From Caulobacter soli (lineage in GTDB: Bacteria; Pseudomonadota; Alphaproteobacteria; Caulobacterales; Caulobacteraceae), in NCBI RefSeq assembly GCF_011045195.1, contig NZ_CP049199.1:3658001-3722000 (forward strand): a stretch of DNA of 64,000 bases, written 5' to 3'. Below the pieces are notes generated by a model. The model made no database searches and was not told the DNA's origin. It saw only the letters and a list, made by a program, of their open reading frames with translations. The position numbers and the translations under genes are program-made. This document shows positions 9,178-19,947 of this stretch, piece after piece (the stretch's first letter is position 1; the number at the start of each line of letters is the position of its first letter).

Positions 9178-11097
9178 TCACGACTTCACGATCCCGTCGA
9201 CCGTCTGCCGCGTGACGGCGTGATAGAGCGGCCGGGTCTTGGCGTAGAGGCGCTTGGCGATCGGCTGGCCCCAGTCGCCCTGCGCCATCAGGTCCTTGAA
9301 CAGCGGGGCCACGAACTTGCGGCGCCCCTGGTCGGTCAGGAAGGCCTCCAGCGACGGCAAGGCCGGCTCGTAGCGGTTGGCCACGGCCAGCTCCAGCCAG
9401 ACGAAGCGGATCTCGCTGTTGCCCTGGGCCGACAGGCCGAAGGCCTTGTCGAGTGTCGCGAGACGCTCCGCCGACAGCGCGCGCGGCAGGCTGGCGATGA
9501 AGCGGGTGCGTTCCGGCGTGCTCCAGGCCGTCCACTTGGCGGCCGGGGCCGGGCCGCCCTTGGCGTAGGCGGCGGCTAGGGCGTCCACCGCCGGGAAGGC
9601 GGCCGAATGGACGTGCACGGCGTTGTCGGGCAGGCCCACGTCATAGACCCACTTGTCGATGCCGATCTGCGCCTCGAGCTTGGGATCGCCCTTGATCAGG
9701 TTGGCCCGCAGGTCGGCGACGAAGCCGGCCGTGGTCTGGCTCTGGAAGGCGTGGCGGGCGAAGTAGTCCTTCAGATAGGCGTCCCAGCGCTCGCGCCCGA
9801 CGGCCTTTTCGATGGTGCGCAGGAAGGTCGCGCCCTTCTGGTAGGCGATGTCGGTCATGCCGTCGTCGGGATCTCGGCCGGTCAGGTCCAGATGCAGGCG
9901 GGTGTCGGCGCCGGTGAGGCCGCCGGCGTCCTTGATCGCGTCCTGCAGGTCGCTCCAGCCCAGATCGGCCAGCATGTCGGCGCGCGGCTTGCCGTACAGC
10001 TTCTCCATGATCCGGTTTTCGAAATAGTCGGTGAAGCCCTCGTTCAGCCAGAAGTCCGACCAGGTGGCGTTGTTTACCAGGTTGCCCGACCACGAGTGGG
10101 CCAGTTCGTGCGCCACCAGGCTGACCAGCGAGCGGTCGCCGGCGATGATGGTGGGCGTGGCGAAGGTCAGGCGCGGGTTCTCCATGCCGCCGAACGGGAA
10201 CGACGGCGGCAGCACCAGCAGGTCATAGCGGCCCCAGGCGTAGGGGCCGTAGAGGCTCTCGGCCGCCTCGACCATCTTCTCGACGTCGACCAGCTCGTAG
10301 GCGGTCTTCTTCATCACCGACGGCTCGGTATAGACGCCGGTGCGCTGGCCCAGCGGCGTAAAGGCGATGTCGCCGATGGCGATCGCGATCAGGTACGAGG
10401 CGACCGGCTTGTCCATCTTGAAGCGATAGGCGCGGCCGCCGCCGGCGACCTGTTCGCCGTCGGGCGTCAGCATCTCGGCGCTCATCACCGCCTTCAGGCC
10501 CTCGGGCGCGACGATGCGGGCGGTCCAGGTCTGGCGGATGCCGGGGCTGTCTTGGGTGGGGATCCAGGTGCGGTTGAGAATCGCCTCGCCCTGGCTGAAC
10601 AGGTAGGGCTTCACCTTCCCGGCCGTCTGGGCCGGGGTCAGCCATTGCAGGGCCGCGCCGCCCGGGGCGCTGTCATAGCTGACGATGATGCGGCGGGCGC
10701 CGTTCAGCGTAACGGTCAGCGGCGCGCCCAGGTTCGGATCGGCCTTGCCCAGGGTCCACGGCAGGGCCGCGCCCTTGTCGTCGGTGACGCCGTGGATCAC
10801 CAGGCCCTTGCTGTCGAGCACGACCTCCTTCGCGTCCGGCGCGGCGGCGATGTCGAGGGCGGCCGTGCCGGTCATCTTCTGGCCGGCGAAGTCGGCGGTC
10901 AGGTCCAGGTCCACATGGGTCACCCGCGCCACCAGGGGCTGGGCGTAGGAGTGGATGTCGTGGGCTTCCGGCGTGGTCAGGATCGCCGGGATCGGCGGCG
11001 CGGCCCCCTGTGCTTGGGTCTGGGCCAGGACGGGCGCGGCGACGCCGCAGAGCAGGAGCGCCAACAGGGCGGCGCGGCCGGTGGATTTCAGGGTCAT
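9178..11097 (-). CDS. Secreted M1 family aminopeptidase
   Basis: A 639-residue zinc metallopeptidase starting MTLKSTGRAALLALLL, a signal peptide that ends near VLAQ. The exopeptidase motif GGMEN is at about 303-307, and the zinc site HELAH (330-334) is followed 18 residues later by the NEGF glutamate (353), giving HExxH-x18-E. The remainder is the usual helical C-terminal domain, as in bacterial cold-active and leukotriene-A4-hydrolase-like members. It probably trims peptides in the periplasm. The start was chosen at the signal peptide rather than the longer frame. It stands 80 bp from the next gene on the same strand. Confidence 0.92.
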   Translation of the reverse strand: MTLKSTGRAALLALLLCGVAAPVLAQTQAQGAAPPIPAILTTPEAHDIHSYAQPLVARVTHVDLDLTADFAGQKMTGTAALDIAAAPDAKEVVLDSKGLVIHGVTDDKGAALPWTLGKADPNLGAPLTVTLNGARRIIVSYDSAPGGAALQWLTPAQTAGKVKPYLFSQGEAILNRTWIPTQDSPGIRQTWTARIVAPEGLKAVMSAEMLTPDGEQVAGGGRAYRFKMDKPVASYLIAIAIGDIAFTPLGQRTGVYTEPSVMKKTAYELVDVEKMVEAAESLYGPYAWGRYDLLVLPPSFPFGGMENPRLTFATPTIIAGDRSLVSLVAHELAHSWSGNLVNNATWSDFWLNEGFTDYFENRIMEKLYGKPRADMLADLGWSDLQDAIKDAGGLTGADTRLHLDLTGRDPDDGMTDIAYQKGATFLRTIEKAVGRERWDAYLKDYFARHAFQSQTTAGFVADLRANLIKGDPKLEAQIGIDKWVYDVGLPDNAVHVHSAAFPAVDALAAAYAKGGPAPAAKWTAWSTPERTRFIASLPRALSAERLATLDKAFGLSAQGNSEIRFVWLELAVANRYEPALPSLEAFLTDQGRRKFVAPLFKDLMAQGDWGQPIAKRLYAKTRPLYHAVTRQTVDGIVKS

Positions 11098-11177
11098 GGG
11101 AAGCCGGTTCCGTGTTCGGAAATGCGTTGCTTCCGTCTTAACCCAGAGCGCCGCCCGGTCCAGCGGCAATCACGGCC

Positions 11178-12299
11178 CTACAGGTAGTCCAGCAGGCTGG
11201 TCCCGCCGGTGTTGACGCTGCCGTCGCCGTTGAACATCGAGGCCAGCTTGTCCGAGAGGTTCTGGACCTCGACCATCTTGTTGTAGAGCGCCGGGGTCCA
11301 GCCGGCGGCCTGGCGTTCCTCGTCGCTCATCGACGCGTACTGGGTGATCAGGCTCTTGCCGAAGGCCGAGCTGTCGGAGCCCTGGGTGCTCTTGTAGGCG
11401 CTGGAGACGCTGTCGCGGTTGCGGGTCCTTACCTCGGCCGCCGCCTGGGCGACCTCGTGCTCGGAGAACTGGTCGCCCTTGTTCAGGGCCACGGCCGCCA
11501 GCGAACGATCGTCGAACTTGGAGAAGTCGATGGATCCCTCGTCGGGCCCCGTGGCCATCCCGTCCTTGGTCGCCGCGGCGTACTGCTTGTCCAGCACCGA
11601 GCGGACGTCGGAGGCCACCGCGTTGATGTCGCGCGTGCGCGGGTTGGACACCACGCCGCCCACGTCCTTCAGATAGGCCGCGACCGGATCGCCGTCGATG
11701 CCGGTGGGCTGGACGCCGGGTTTGGCGGTGGCCTGCTTGAGACCCTCGGTCAGGGCGGCCTTGTCCTTGGCCCACTGCCCCATGGCCTTTTCCTCGGGTC
11801 CGGCGGCCTCGAGATTGGCCAGGGCCGCCTTGTAGAGCCCGGCATAGTCGCCGGTCACCCGCATGGTCGAGGCCGCAGCCGACATGGAGGTGTCGCGGTT
11901 GGCCTTCATCTGCAGGCTGGCGACCACCTGCTCTTCCATCGAGAACTTGCCGCCCTGGTTGCTGGCGATGGCGTAGAGGCTGCGGCGGTCCAGGCCCGAG
12001 ACGTCGATCGTCGCCTTGCCGTCCTTCAGCGCGCTGGACGCCTTGGCCGCGCCCAGCAGCTTGTCGAGCGTGGAACGGGCGGAGGAGACCACGGCGTCGG
12101 TCGTGCGAGTGTCGTTCTGCGCCGCCAGCGCCGCCTGGGCCTCGGCCGACAGGGTGACGTTGACGCTGGAGCCGCTGGTCTTGGCCGCGGCCGCGCCGGA
12201 GGTGTCGGTCGAACCGGTCGTCGTCGCGGCCGTCGAGGCCGCGCTGGTCGCCAGATAGGGGTTCGCCGCATAGCCGGTATTGGTGACGCTGCTGACCAT
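11178..12299 (-). CDS. Unknown cysteine-free protein with internal duplication, behind a CtrA box
   Basis: The 373-residue protein has a Ser/Thr/Ala-rich N terminus without a signal peptide, and no cysteine at all. Residues about 74-142 and 232-303 are diverged copies: S-x-LDK..., (I/S)D(V/F)S..D.RSL.A.A.N.G..FS..E, and RNRDS match in order. The similarity continues into 148-176 versus 308-334 (ending in Q-W and AAGW). GAGGGCG precedes the ATG. A perfect TTAA-N7-TTAA lies about 80 bp upstream, so cell-cycle control by CtrA is likely. Lack of Cys and a disordered N terminus are typical of proteins exported through flagellar or similar channels, but that is inference; no family is recognised. 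Confidence 0.8.
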   Translation of the reverse strand: MVSSVTNTGYAANPYLATSAASTAATTTGSTDTSGAAAAKTSGSSVNVTLSAEAQAALAAQNDTRTTDAVVSSARSTLDKLLGAAKASSALKDGKATIDVSGLDRRSLYAIASNQGGKFSMEEQVVASLQMKANRDTSMSAAASTMRVTGDYAGLYKAALANLEAAGPEEKAMGQWAKDKAALTEGLKQATAKPGVQPTGIDGDPVAAYLKDVGGVVSNPRTRDINAVASDVRSVLDKQYAAATKDGMATGPDEGSIDFSKFDDRSLAAVALNKGDQFSEHEVAQAAAEVRTRNRDSVSSAYKSTQGSDSSAFGKSLITQYASMSDEERQAAGWTPALYNKMVEVQNLSDKLASMFNGDGSVNTGGTSLLDYL

Positions 12300-12366
12300 G
12301 ACGCCCTCGACTCGAACGTCGCGAAATTACGAATCGCGACTGGCTTGAAACACGGGGCCACAAGCC

Positions 12367-12401
12367 GCGATCATGGTTAAGGGCGCATTAACCATGATCG
12401 C
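12367..12401 (-). promoter_or_regulatory. CtrA box inside a 14-bp perfect inverted repeat
   Basis: Arms GCGATCATGGTTAA (12367-12380) and TTAACCATGATCGC (12388-12401) flank a 7-base spacer. The inner ends form TTAA-N7-TTAA, exactly the full CtrA recognition sequence, with a trailing C on both strands. It lies between the EthD stop and the start of the duplicated Cys-free protein. Confidence 0.8.
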
Positions 12402-12413
12402 CAGGAAGGACCG

Positions 12414-12725
12414 TCAGCTTACCGTGCTGACCTGGATCACCGGCTGGATCGTGGTGAAGTTGACGACATCGGCCCGGATCTCGTCGCCGCGCGGACCGCC
12501 CATGCTGGCGCCCAGCGCCTCGGGGCTTTCGAAGGTCAGATGGGCCATGGCCACGAACGGCGCGGGGCCGCCGTCGGCCGCCGACAGGCCATGGAACACC
12601 TTCACGTCGGTCAGGCCGGTGGCCGTGAAGGCCGCCTTGACCAGCGGAATGTGGGTCGCGTCGTAATAGGCGTGGTCGAAACTGACGCCGACCGTGGCGG
12701 GATAGAGCACGCTGACAACGACCAT
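12414..12725 (-). CDS. EthD family protein
   Basis: A 103-residue ferredoxin-like alpha/beta barrel protein starting MVVVSVLYP, with the EthD-typical DHAYYDATHIPLVKAAF followed by PFVAMAHLTFESPEAL. EthD-type small proteins are dimeric and often encoded near oxidoreductases; their activity is unclear. The start is set by the conserved VVSVLYP strand; the longer frame has an Arg-rich extension. Upstream lies an unknown secreted protein on the same strand. Confidence 0.82.
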   Translation of the reverse strand: MVVVSVLYPATVGVSFDHAYYDATHIPLVKAAFTATGLTDVKVFHGLSAADGGPAPFVAMAHLTFESPEALGASMGGPRGDEIRADVVNFTTIQPVIQVSTVS

Positions 12726-12846
12726 GTCGTCTCTCCTGGTTCGGCGGTCTTCGCCGCATGAGCGCCGCCTCGCGACATCCAAGCACGCGCCAGGCCGGTC
12801 GTCATGACGTCCGTGGCGTCAGCCTTCGCGATCAGGGCCTGGCGCC

Positions 12847-13689
12847 CTACTCCATCAAGCCGCCGTCGCAGTAGGGGAAGCCGCCGTTGGAGGTGTCGAA
12901 AGCCTCGCCGGGCGGGATGTCGATCGTCGAGGTCTCGTGCGTGGCCTTGGACTCCGGCGTATCCTGGGGCCAGTCCGTCTCGTTCCAGACGAAGGTCCAG
13001 CCGTGGCGCGCCGCCCCCGGCGCCGCGGCGGCGTAGCGGATCCTCAAACTGCCCGTGGACTCGTCGTGGCAATGCTTGGAGGTCTTGTACTCCTGCTCCG
13101 AAAAGCAGGCCCGGATCATCTTGCTGCAACTGAACGGCACGCCGCCATAGACCGGCTTGGCGCTCTGGGCCGAGGCGGCGATGGCCTTGAGGCTGACGAA
13201 GTCGGCGACCTCGACGCTGGCGCCGCCGCCCGAATACATCTCGCTGCGGCCTTGCAGAAGCGCCACGCCCCAGTCGCCCGGCCCCAACGGATACAGCGCG
13301 GGGAACAGGTGGGGCGGATCGGCGCGATCGCCCGAGTCGGGCTGCGTCGTCGGGACGTAGTCCCGCAGGCTCCAGCGTTCCTTGATCCGCCAATGCTTGT
13401 CCGCGTCGACCGACAGGGTCAGCAAGGTCGGGCCCGATTGCAGGATGGCGTAGTAGTCGCTGGGGCCGAGATTGGCGGCGCGATAGAGCTTGGCCGCGTC
13501 GCTGTCGGTTCCGCAACCGCCGTCGACAACGGCGCAGGCGACGGCCTTCCAGCCGAGATCGGCGGTCTTGGCGGCGGTAAAGACGATCGCGCGCGGCGCG
13601 GCGTCGATCCGGGCCAGCGAGCTGGTGGCGGCCGCGACCACGGCCAGGGCGCCGATCAGGGCTCCGCGGACGAGGACATGCGTCCTCAC
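12847..13689 (-). CDS. Secreted protein of unknown function
   Basis: This 280-residue protein starts with a GTG at 13689 that overlaps the upstream stop (GTGA). Its N terminus (RTHVLVRGALIGALAVVAAATSSLA) is a signal peptide. The mature part has several Cys residues (VDGGCG, FSCSKMIRACF, KHCHDE, FPYCDGG) that could form disulfides, and no recognisable enzyme motif. It is translationally coupled to the membrane-anchored protein upstream, suggesting a joint periplasmic role. Confidence 0.72.
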   Translation of the reverse strand: MRTHVLVRGALIGALAVVAAATSSLARIDAAPRAIVFTAAKTADLGWKAVACAVVDGGCGTDSDAAKLYRAANLGPSDYYAILQSGPTLLTLSVDADKHWRIKERWSLRDYVPTTQPDSGDRADPPHLFPALYPLGPGDWGVALLQGRSEMYSGGGASVEVADFVSLKAIAASAQSAKPVYGGVPFSCSKMIRACFSEQEYKTSKHCHDESTGSLRIRYAAAAPGAARHGWTFVWNETDWPQDTPESKATHETSTIDIPPGEAFDTSNGGFPYCDGGLME

Positions 13690-14300
13690 CGCGCCGACCA
13701 CAGATTGCCGGCCGCCGCCTGCAGGTCGCCCGAGACGTCGCGGCGGGCCACCGACAGGCCTTCCAGCTCGACCTTGTCGGCCCGCAGGGTGCGCGGGTGA
13801 ATGCTGTAGCCCAACTGATAGACGGCGCGGTCGGTCTTGGTCTGGCCGTCCTCGATGAACACCGTCAGCACGCCGACGGGCACGCGACCCGTCCTGGCCT
13901 TGCCGGCGTGCTTGCGCAGTCCGTTCTCGATCCAGCCGGCCTCCAGGCGCGGATTGCCGGTGGTCTCGACGCTGTCGCCGCGAATCTCGGGCGGAAACCA
14001 GACGGTCTGGGTCTGGATCACCTGGCCTTCGTTGACCGAGGTCAGGGCCACCTTGGCGCCGCCGTCCTCGCGCGCGCCGGTCATGACAAAGGTCTGCTTC
14101 AGCGCGGCGGCCTTGGCTTGAGCTTGGGCCTCGGCCTGTTTCTCGGCGGTCGCGGCGGCGCGATCGCGATCCTCGCGGATGCGCTCGCGGTGGCTGTCCC
14201 AGAAGCTGAGGCCGGTGATCACCAGGGCCGCGACGGCCACGATCTCGGCCAGGGTCAGCCAGCGGATCGGCAGGCGCTTGGGGGACGTCTCTTCGGTCAT
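13686..14300 (-). CDS. Membrane-anchored protein of unknown function
   Basis: A 204-residue protein with one N-terminal transmembrane helix (LAEIVAVAALVITGLSFW, about residues 17-34), then a charged Ala/Gln/Glu-rich helix (about 40-70) likely to be a coiled coil, and a C-terminal soluble domain. The start MTEETSPKRLP was preferred over an ATG nine codons upstream. It is the first gene of a two-gene unit with the secreted protein that overlaps it by four bases. No family recognised. Confidence 0.72.
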   Translation of the reverse strand: MTEETSPKRLPIRWLTLAEIVAVAALVITGLSFWDSHRERIREDRDRAAATAEKQAEAQAQAKAAALKQTFVMTGAREDGGAKVALTSVNEGQVIQTQTVWFPPEIRGDSVETTGNPRLEAGWIENGLRKHAGKARTGRVPVGVLTVFIEDGQTKTDRAVYQLGYSIHPRTLRADKVELEGLSVARRDVSGDLQAAAGNLWSAR

Positions 14301-14361
14301 CGGGCCTCCGTTACGCGAGGTCGGCACGGTAGAGCGAGTGTGTGTCCCCGTGAAGTCGGGT

Positions 14362-14814
14362 TCAGGCTTTCGCGGGCTTGCGACGACGCGGAACGCGGAC
14401 GGTGGCCTCGCCGTCCATGATCAGGTCCTCGCCGACCAGGCCTTCGCAACGCAGGGTGACGCGCGCGCTGACTTCGTCGATAGCCGAGACCGTGACGCGG
14501 GCGATCACGACGTCGTCGATGCGCACCGGCCGATGGAACGCCAGGGTCTGCCCCAGATAGATCGCGCCCGCGCCCGGCAGGATGGTGCCGACCACCGCCG
14601 AGCCGAACGACGCCGACAACAGGCCATGGGCGATCCGGCCGCGATAGGCGGTCTTGGAGGCGAAGGCCTCGTCCATGTGCACGGGATTGAAGTCGTCGGA
14701 GGCTTCGGCGAACAGCCGGATGCGCGCCTCGGTGACGGTGACGCGCTTTTCGGCGGTCATCCCGACGGCAAGCTCTTCGAGGATATAGCCCCCGGAAGGG
14801 TGAGGTTCGACCAT
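14362..14814 (-). CDS. MaoC-like (R)-enoyl-CoA hydratase
   Basis: The 150-residue hot-dog-fold protein carries the hydratase 2 motif: ASDDFNPVHMDEAFA (catalytic Asp and His) followed by YRGRIAHGLLSASFGSAVVG. Such enzymes hydrate (2E)-enoyl-CoA to (R)-3-hydroxyacyl-CoA, as in PhaJ. It stands alone between the membrane protein and DUF2948 genes. Confidence 0.88.
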   Translation of the reverse strand: MVEPHPSGGYILEELAVGMTAEKRVTVTEARIRLFAEASDDFNPVHMDEAFASKTAYRGRIAHGLLSASFGSAVVGTILPGAGAIYLGQTLAFHRPVRIDDVVIARVTVSAIDEVSARVTLRCEGLVGEDLIMDGEATVRVPRRRKPAKA

Positions 14815-14919
14815 AACGCGCCGTTAGCCGTCATGCGGCGCGATGGCCAGCGAAAAGACGCGAACTTCGTCCGAACCCGGGCCTTGGTCGCGTAACGCGC
14901 CGCTTCCGGCCCGCGCCGC

Positions 14920-15343
14920 CTAGTCCGCGTGACCCGGCTTGCGCGGCGTCGACCAGGGCTCAGACACGTCGGCCAGGACCACGTCCAGGCAATCGACGGT
15001 GACCTTCAGGTCGCCGCCGCCGGCGAAGGTCAGCAGCACGGCGCCCCCCGGGGCCTCGGCCGGCTCGAAGGCCACCGACAGCAGCTCGACCACCGCGTTC
15101 TTGGCGTCGCGGCGCAGCTTGCGGGCCTGGACGCCGGTGACGTCGCCCAGTTGCAGGGCCGAGCGGATGCGTTGGCCCTTCTTGCCGCCCGATTCCCAGC
15201 GGAAACGGTTGCAGGCCAGGGTCAGGGTGCGCGCCGAGGCGTCCCAGCGGATGTCGCCGATCTTGGCCACCGCGTCCTGCAGCGCGGCCGAGACCACCGC
15301 CAGGTCGTCGGCGTCCTGGGCCAGCAGCTTGAGCGCGGGAACG

Positions 15344-15351
<8 letters not shown>
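14920..15351 (-). CDS. DUF2948 family protein
   Basis: The 143-residue protein overlaps the murA stop by eight bases, so it is translated with murA. It opens with [22 protein letters not shown] and has CNRFRWE in the middle, typical of DUF2948. The family is nearly confined to alphaproteobacteria and is commonly found between murA and hisD. No function is known. Confidence 0.88.
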
Positions 15352-16642
<1,291 letters not shown>

Positions 16643-16763
16643 TGAAAGTCCCTCGTCGCGCGGCCTGTCGGGGGATGTCGCCGCGCGGTCACATGTGAAA
16701 GGGCGGTTCTACTGGTTGCAAGAGCCCGCGCAAGGGGCTGCACCGATTCCTCAAGGTTCCTCC

Positions 16764-16919
16764 TCAGTCGGAGGGGGCGTCGTCGCCCGACGGCGCTGAT
16801 TCCGGTTTGGCGGCGGCGGCGGGCGCAGCCTTGCGACGGCGGAGATTGGTGCGCAGCGCCTGGGCCAGCCGCGCTTCGCGCTCGGCTTTCTCGTTATGCG
16901 GCTTGGGGTTCTGGCTCAT
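16764..16919 (-). CDS. Small basic conserved protein upstream of murA
   Basis: Fifty-one residues: a start MSQNPKPHNEKAEREARLAQ, a strongly basic helix ALRTNLRRRKAA, and an acidic tail. Similar small proteins with an EREARLA..LR.NLRRRK core are, from memory, common in alphaproteobacteria, but I cannot name the family. The longer frame through tRNA-Thr is an artefact. It is on the murA strand, 121 bp upstream of murA. Confidence 0.6.
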   Translation of the reverse strand: MSQNPKPHNEKAEREARLAQALRTNLRRRKAAPAAAAKPESAPSGDDAPSD

Positions 16920-17009
16920 ATGTCCACAGGTGAAAGCGGTGCGACGTTCGGTCAAGACGATTTTGGCTTTGCCAACCGCGTTTCGTTCGCTATACGCCCC
17001 CTCCTCTTC

Positions 17010-17084
<75 letters not shown>

Positions 17085-17085
17085 T

Positions 17086-17115
17086 CGGGGCCCAGATCGA
17101 ATGATCTGGGCCCCG
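17086..17115 (+). terminator. Terminator of tRNA-Thr
   Basis: A perfect 13-bp stem (CGGGGCCCAGATC with its complement) around the loop GAAT starts two bases after CCA and is followed by ACCATTTCT. Confidence 0.7.
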
Positions 17116-17221
17116 ACCATTTCTACCCTCTCCCCACCTCTCCAAAGTCGACCGGCGTTTCCCGTCTGGGCGCGGGCAAATCCGGCGCTGTTGTCCAGCG
17201 GTGAAAAATTGCGGCTGCTAT

Positions 17222-17235
17222 TTGCATTTATGCAA
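17222..17235 (+). promoter_or_regulatory. Palindrome in the mmsA promoter
   Basis: TTGCAT-TT-ATGCAA is a perfect 6+6 palindrome about 55 bp before the mmsA start and is likely an operator for the valine genes. The regulator is not identified in the window. Confidence 0.5.
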
Positions 17236-17289
17236 TGGCGTTGTTGCACGGGCGCCGGGTAGGTCCTCTCCCAACCTAGGGAGCGTATC

Positions 17290-18786
17290 ATGCGGACCAT
17301 CAGCCATTTCGTGAGCGGCCAAAGCCTGGATGGGCAATCCGGCCGCTACGGCGACGTGTTCAACCCCAACACGGGTGAGGTGCAGGCGCGGGTGCAGCTG
17401 GCGACGGACGCGGAGCTGGACGCGGCGGTGCAGGCCGCGGCGGCCGCGCAGATCGGCTGGGCGGCGACCAATCCCCAGCGCCGGGCGCGGGTGATGTTCG
17501 AGTTCAAGCGCCTGATCGAGCGCGATATGAACAGCCTGGCCGAGATCCTGTCGTCCGAGCACGGCAAGGTCATCGCCGACTCCAAGGGCGACATCCAGCG
17601 CGGCCTGGAGGTGATCGAGTTCGCCTGCGGCATCCCCCACATGCTGAAGGGCGAATATACCGACGGCGCCGGTCCGGGCATCGACGTCTATTCGATGCGC
17701 CAGCCCCTGGGCGTGGTCGCCGGCATCACCCCGTTCAACTTCCCGGCCATGATCCCGATGTGGATGTTCGGCATCGCCGTGGCCGTGGGCAACACCTTCA
17801 TCCTCAAGCCCTCGGAGAAGGATCCGACCGTGCCGGTCAAGCTGGCCGAGCTGTTCATGGAGGCCGGAGCCCCGGCGGGCGTGCTCAACGTCGTGCACGG
17901 CGACAAGAGCACGGTCGACGCCATCTTGACCCATCCGCTGATCAAGGCCGTCAGCTTCGTGGGATCGTCGGACATCGCCCACTACGTCTACCAGACCGGC
18001 ACGGCCAACGGGAAACGCGTCCAGGCCATGGGCGGGGCCAAGAACCACGGCATCGTCCTGCCCGACGCCGATCTCGACCAGGTCGTGAAGGACCTCTCCG
18101 GCGCGGCCTTCGGCTCGGCCGGCGAGCGCTGCATGGCCCTGCCGGTGGTGGTGCCCGTCGGCAAGAAGACCGCCGACGAACTGCGCGAGCGGATGATCGC
18201 CGAGATCGACAGCCTGAAGGTGGGGATCTCCACCGATCCGGCCGCCCACTACGGCCCGGTGGTCAGCGCCCAGCACAGGGCCAAGATCGCCGACTACATC
18301 CAGATCGGCGTCGACGAAGGCGCCGAACTGGTGGTCGACGGCCGCGACTTCAGCCTGCAGGGCTTCGAGAAGGGCTTCTTCATCGGCCCTTCGCTGTTCG
18401 ACGGCGTCAAGAAGGGCATGAAGACCTACCACGAGGAGATCTTCGGCCCGGTGCTACAGATGGTCCGCACCGAAAGCTTCGACGAGGCCATCGCCCTGCC
18501 CAGCGAGCACCAGTACGGCAACGGCGTGGCGATCTTCACCCGCAACGGCCGCGCCGCTCGCGAGTTCGCCGCCCGCGTCAATGTCGGCATGGTCGGCATC
18601 AACGTGCCCATCCCCGTGCCGGTGGCCTATCACAGCTTCGGCGGCTGGAAGCGCTCGGGCTTTGGCGACACCAACCAGTACGGCGCCGAGGGCGTGCGCT
18701 TCTACACCAAGGTCAAGACCGTCACCGCCCGCTGGCCCGAAGGCGCCGTCGAGGACAACGCCTTCGTCATCCCGACGATGAAATAG
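17290..18786 (+). CDS. mmsA: CoA-acylating methylmalonate-semialdehyde dehydrogenase
   Basis: This 498-residue aldehyde dehydrogenase converts methylmalonate semialdehyde to propionyl-CoA in valine catabolism. It has the [14 protein letters not shown] stretch specific to MmsA, KPSEKDP, the catalytic [17 protein letters not shown] (Cys281), and the C-terminal [20 protein letters not shown]. It heads the run mmsA, acyl-CoA dehydrogenase, mmsB with gaps of 5 and 19 bp. Confidence 0.96.
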   Translation: MRTISHFVSGQSLDGQSGRYGDVFNPNTGEVQARVQLATDAELDAAVQAAAAAQIGWAATNPQRRARVMFEFKRLIERDMNSLAEILSSEHGKVIADSKGDIQRGLEVIEFACGIPHMLKGEYTDGAGPGIDVYSMRQPLGVVAGITPFNFPAMIPMWMFGIAVAVGNTFILKPSEKDPTVPVKLAELFMEAGAPAGVLNVVHGDKSTVDAILTHPLIKAVSFVGSSDIAHYVYQTGTANGKRVQAMGGAKNHGIVLPDADLDQVVKDLSGAAFGSAGERCMALPVVVPVGKKTADELRERMIAEIDSLKVGISTDPAAHYGPVVSAQHRAKIADYIQIGVDEGAELVVDGRDFSLQGFEKGFFIGPSLFDGVKKGMKTYHEEIFGPVLQMVRTESFDEAIALPSEHQYGNGVAIFTRNGRAAREFAARVNVGMVGINVPIPVPVAYHSFGGWKRSGFGDTNQYGAEGVRFYTKVKTVTARWPEGAVEDNAFVIPTMK

Positions 18787-18791
18787 CCACC

Positions 18792-19928
18792 ATGGACTTC
18801 TCGCTGAACGAAGATCAGACCGCGATCCAGGCCATGGCGGCCGGGTTCGCGGCCGACCGCCTGGCGCCGTTCTCGGCCCACTGGGACGAGGCCAGGCACT
18901 TCCCGGTCGACGTGCTGCGCGAGGCCGCCGCTCTGGGCTTCGCTGGCGTCTATGTCCAGGACGACGTCGGCGGCAGCGCCCTGTCGCGCCTGGACGCCTC
19001 GATCATCTTCGAGGCGCTCAGCTATGGCGACGTGTCGTCCTCGGCCTTCCTGACGATCCACAACATGGCCTCGTGGATGATCGACCGGTTCGGCTCCGAC
19101 GACCTGCGTCGCCGCTACCTGCCGCGCCTGACGACCATGGAACTGATCGCCAGCTACTGCCTGACCGAGCCGGGCGCGGGGTCGGACGCGGCCAACCTGC
19201 GCACCAGCGCCCGGCTGGACGGCGATCATTACGTGATCAACGGATCCAAGGCCTTCATCTCGGGCGCCGGCGTCTCGGACGTCTATGTGGTGATGACCCG
19301 CACGGGCGAGCCGGGCGCCAAGGGCATCTCGGCCTTCGTCATCGAGAAGGCCATGCCGGGTGTCTCGTTCGGGGCCAACGAGAAGAAGATGGGCTGGAAC
19401 AGCCAGCCCACCGCCCAGGTCAATTTCGACGACGTCCGCGTGCCGGTCGCCAACCGCATCGGCGACGAGGGCGAGGGCTTCCGCTTCGCCATGATGGGCC
19501 TGGACGGCGGGCGGCTGAACATCGCCTCGTGCTCGCTGGGCGGGGCGGCCTTCGCCCTGGACACGGCCAAGGCCTATCTGGAAAGCCGCAAGCAGTTCGG
19601 AAAGCCGCTGAAGGACTTCCAGGCCCTGCAGTTCAAGCTGGCCGACATGGCCACCGAGCTTGAGGCCGCGCGGCTGATGGTGCGCAACGCCGCCGCCGCC
19701 CTGGACCGCAAGGACCCGGCCGCCACCAAGCTGTGCGCCATGGCCAAGCGCTTCGCCACCGACGCCGGCTTCCAGATCGCCAACGACGCCCTGCAGCTGC
19801 ACGGCGGCTACGGCTACCTGCGGGACTACCCGCTGGAGCGCATCGTCCGCGACCTGCGGGTGCACCAGATCCTGGAAGGCACCAACGAGATCATGCGGGT
19901 GATCATCGCCCGCGAGATGTTCCGCTAA
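18792..19928 (+). CDS. Acyl-CoA dehydrogenase, probably isobutyryl-CoA dehydrogenase
   Basis: A 378-residue flavoenzyme with the two family signatures: [17 protein letters not shown] (FAD/substrate site) and [22 protein letters not shown], with the catalytic Glu in the terminal [17 protein letters not shown]. Placement between mmsA and mmsB, 5 bp after the mmsA stop, points to isobutyryl-CoA as substrate in the valine pathway. A general short/branched acyl-CoA enzyme is the alternative. Confidence 0.92.
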   Translation: MDFSLNEDQTAIQAMAAGFAADRLAPFSAHWDEARHFPVDVLREAAALGFAGVYVQDDVGGSALSRLDASIIFEALSYGDVSSSAFLTIHNMASWMIDRFGSDDLRRRYLPRLTTMELIASYCLTEPGAGSDAANLRTSARLDGDHYVINGSKAFISGAGVSDVYVVMTRTGEPGAKGISAFVIEKAMPGVSFGANEKKMGWNSQPTAQVNFDDVRVPVANRIGDEGEGFRFAMMGLDGGRLNIASCSLGGAAFALDTAKAYLESRKQFGKPLKDFQALQFKLADMATELEAARLMVRNAAAALDRKDPAATKLCAMAKRFATDAGFQIANDALQLHGGYGYLRDYPLERIVRDLRVHQILEGTNEIMRVIIAREMFR

Positions 19929-19947
19929 GCGGAACGGGAGAGACCGC

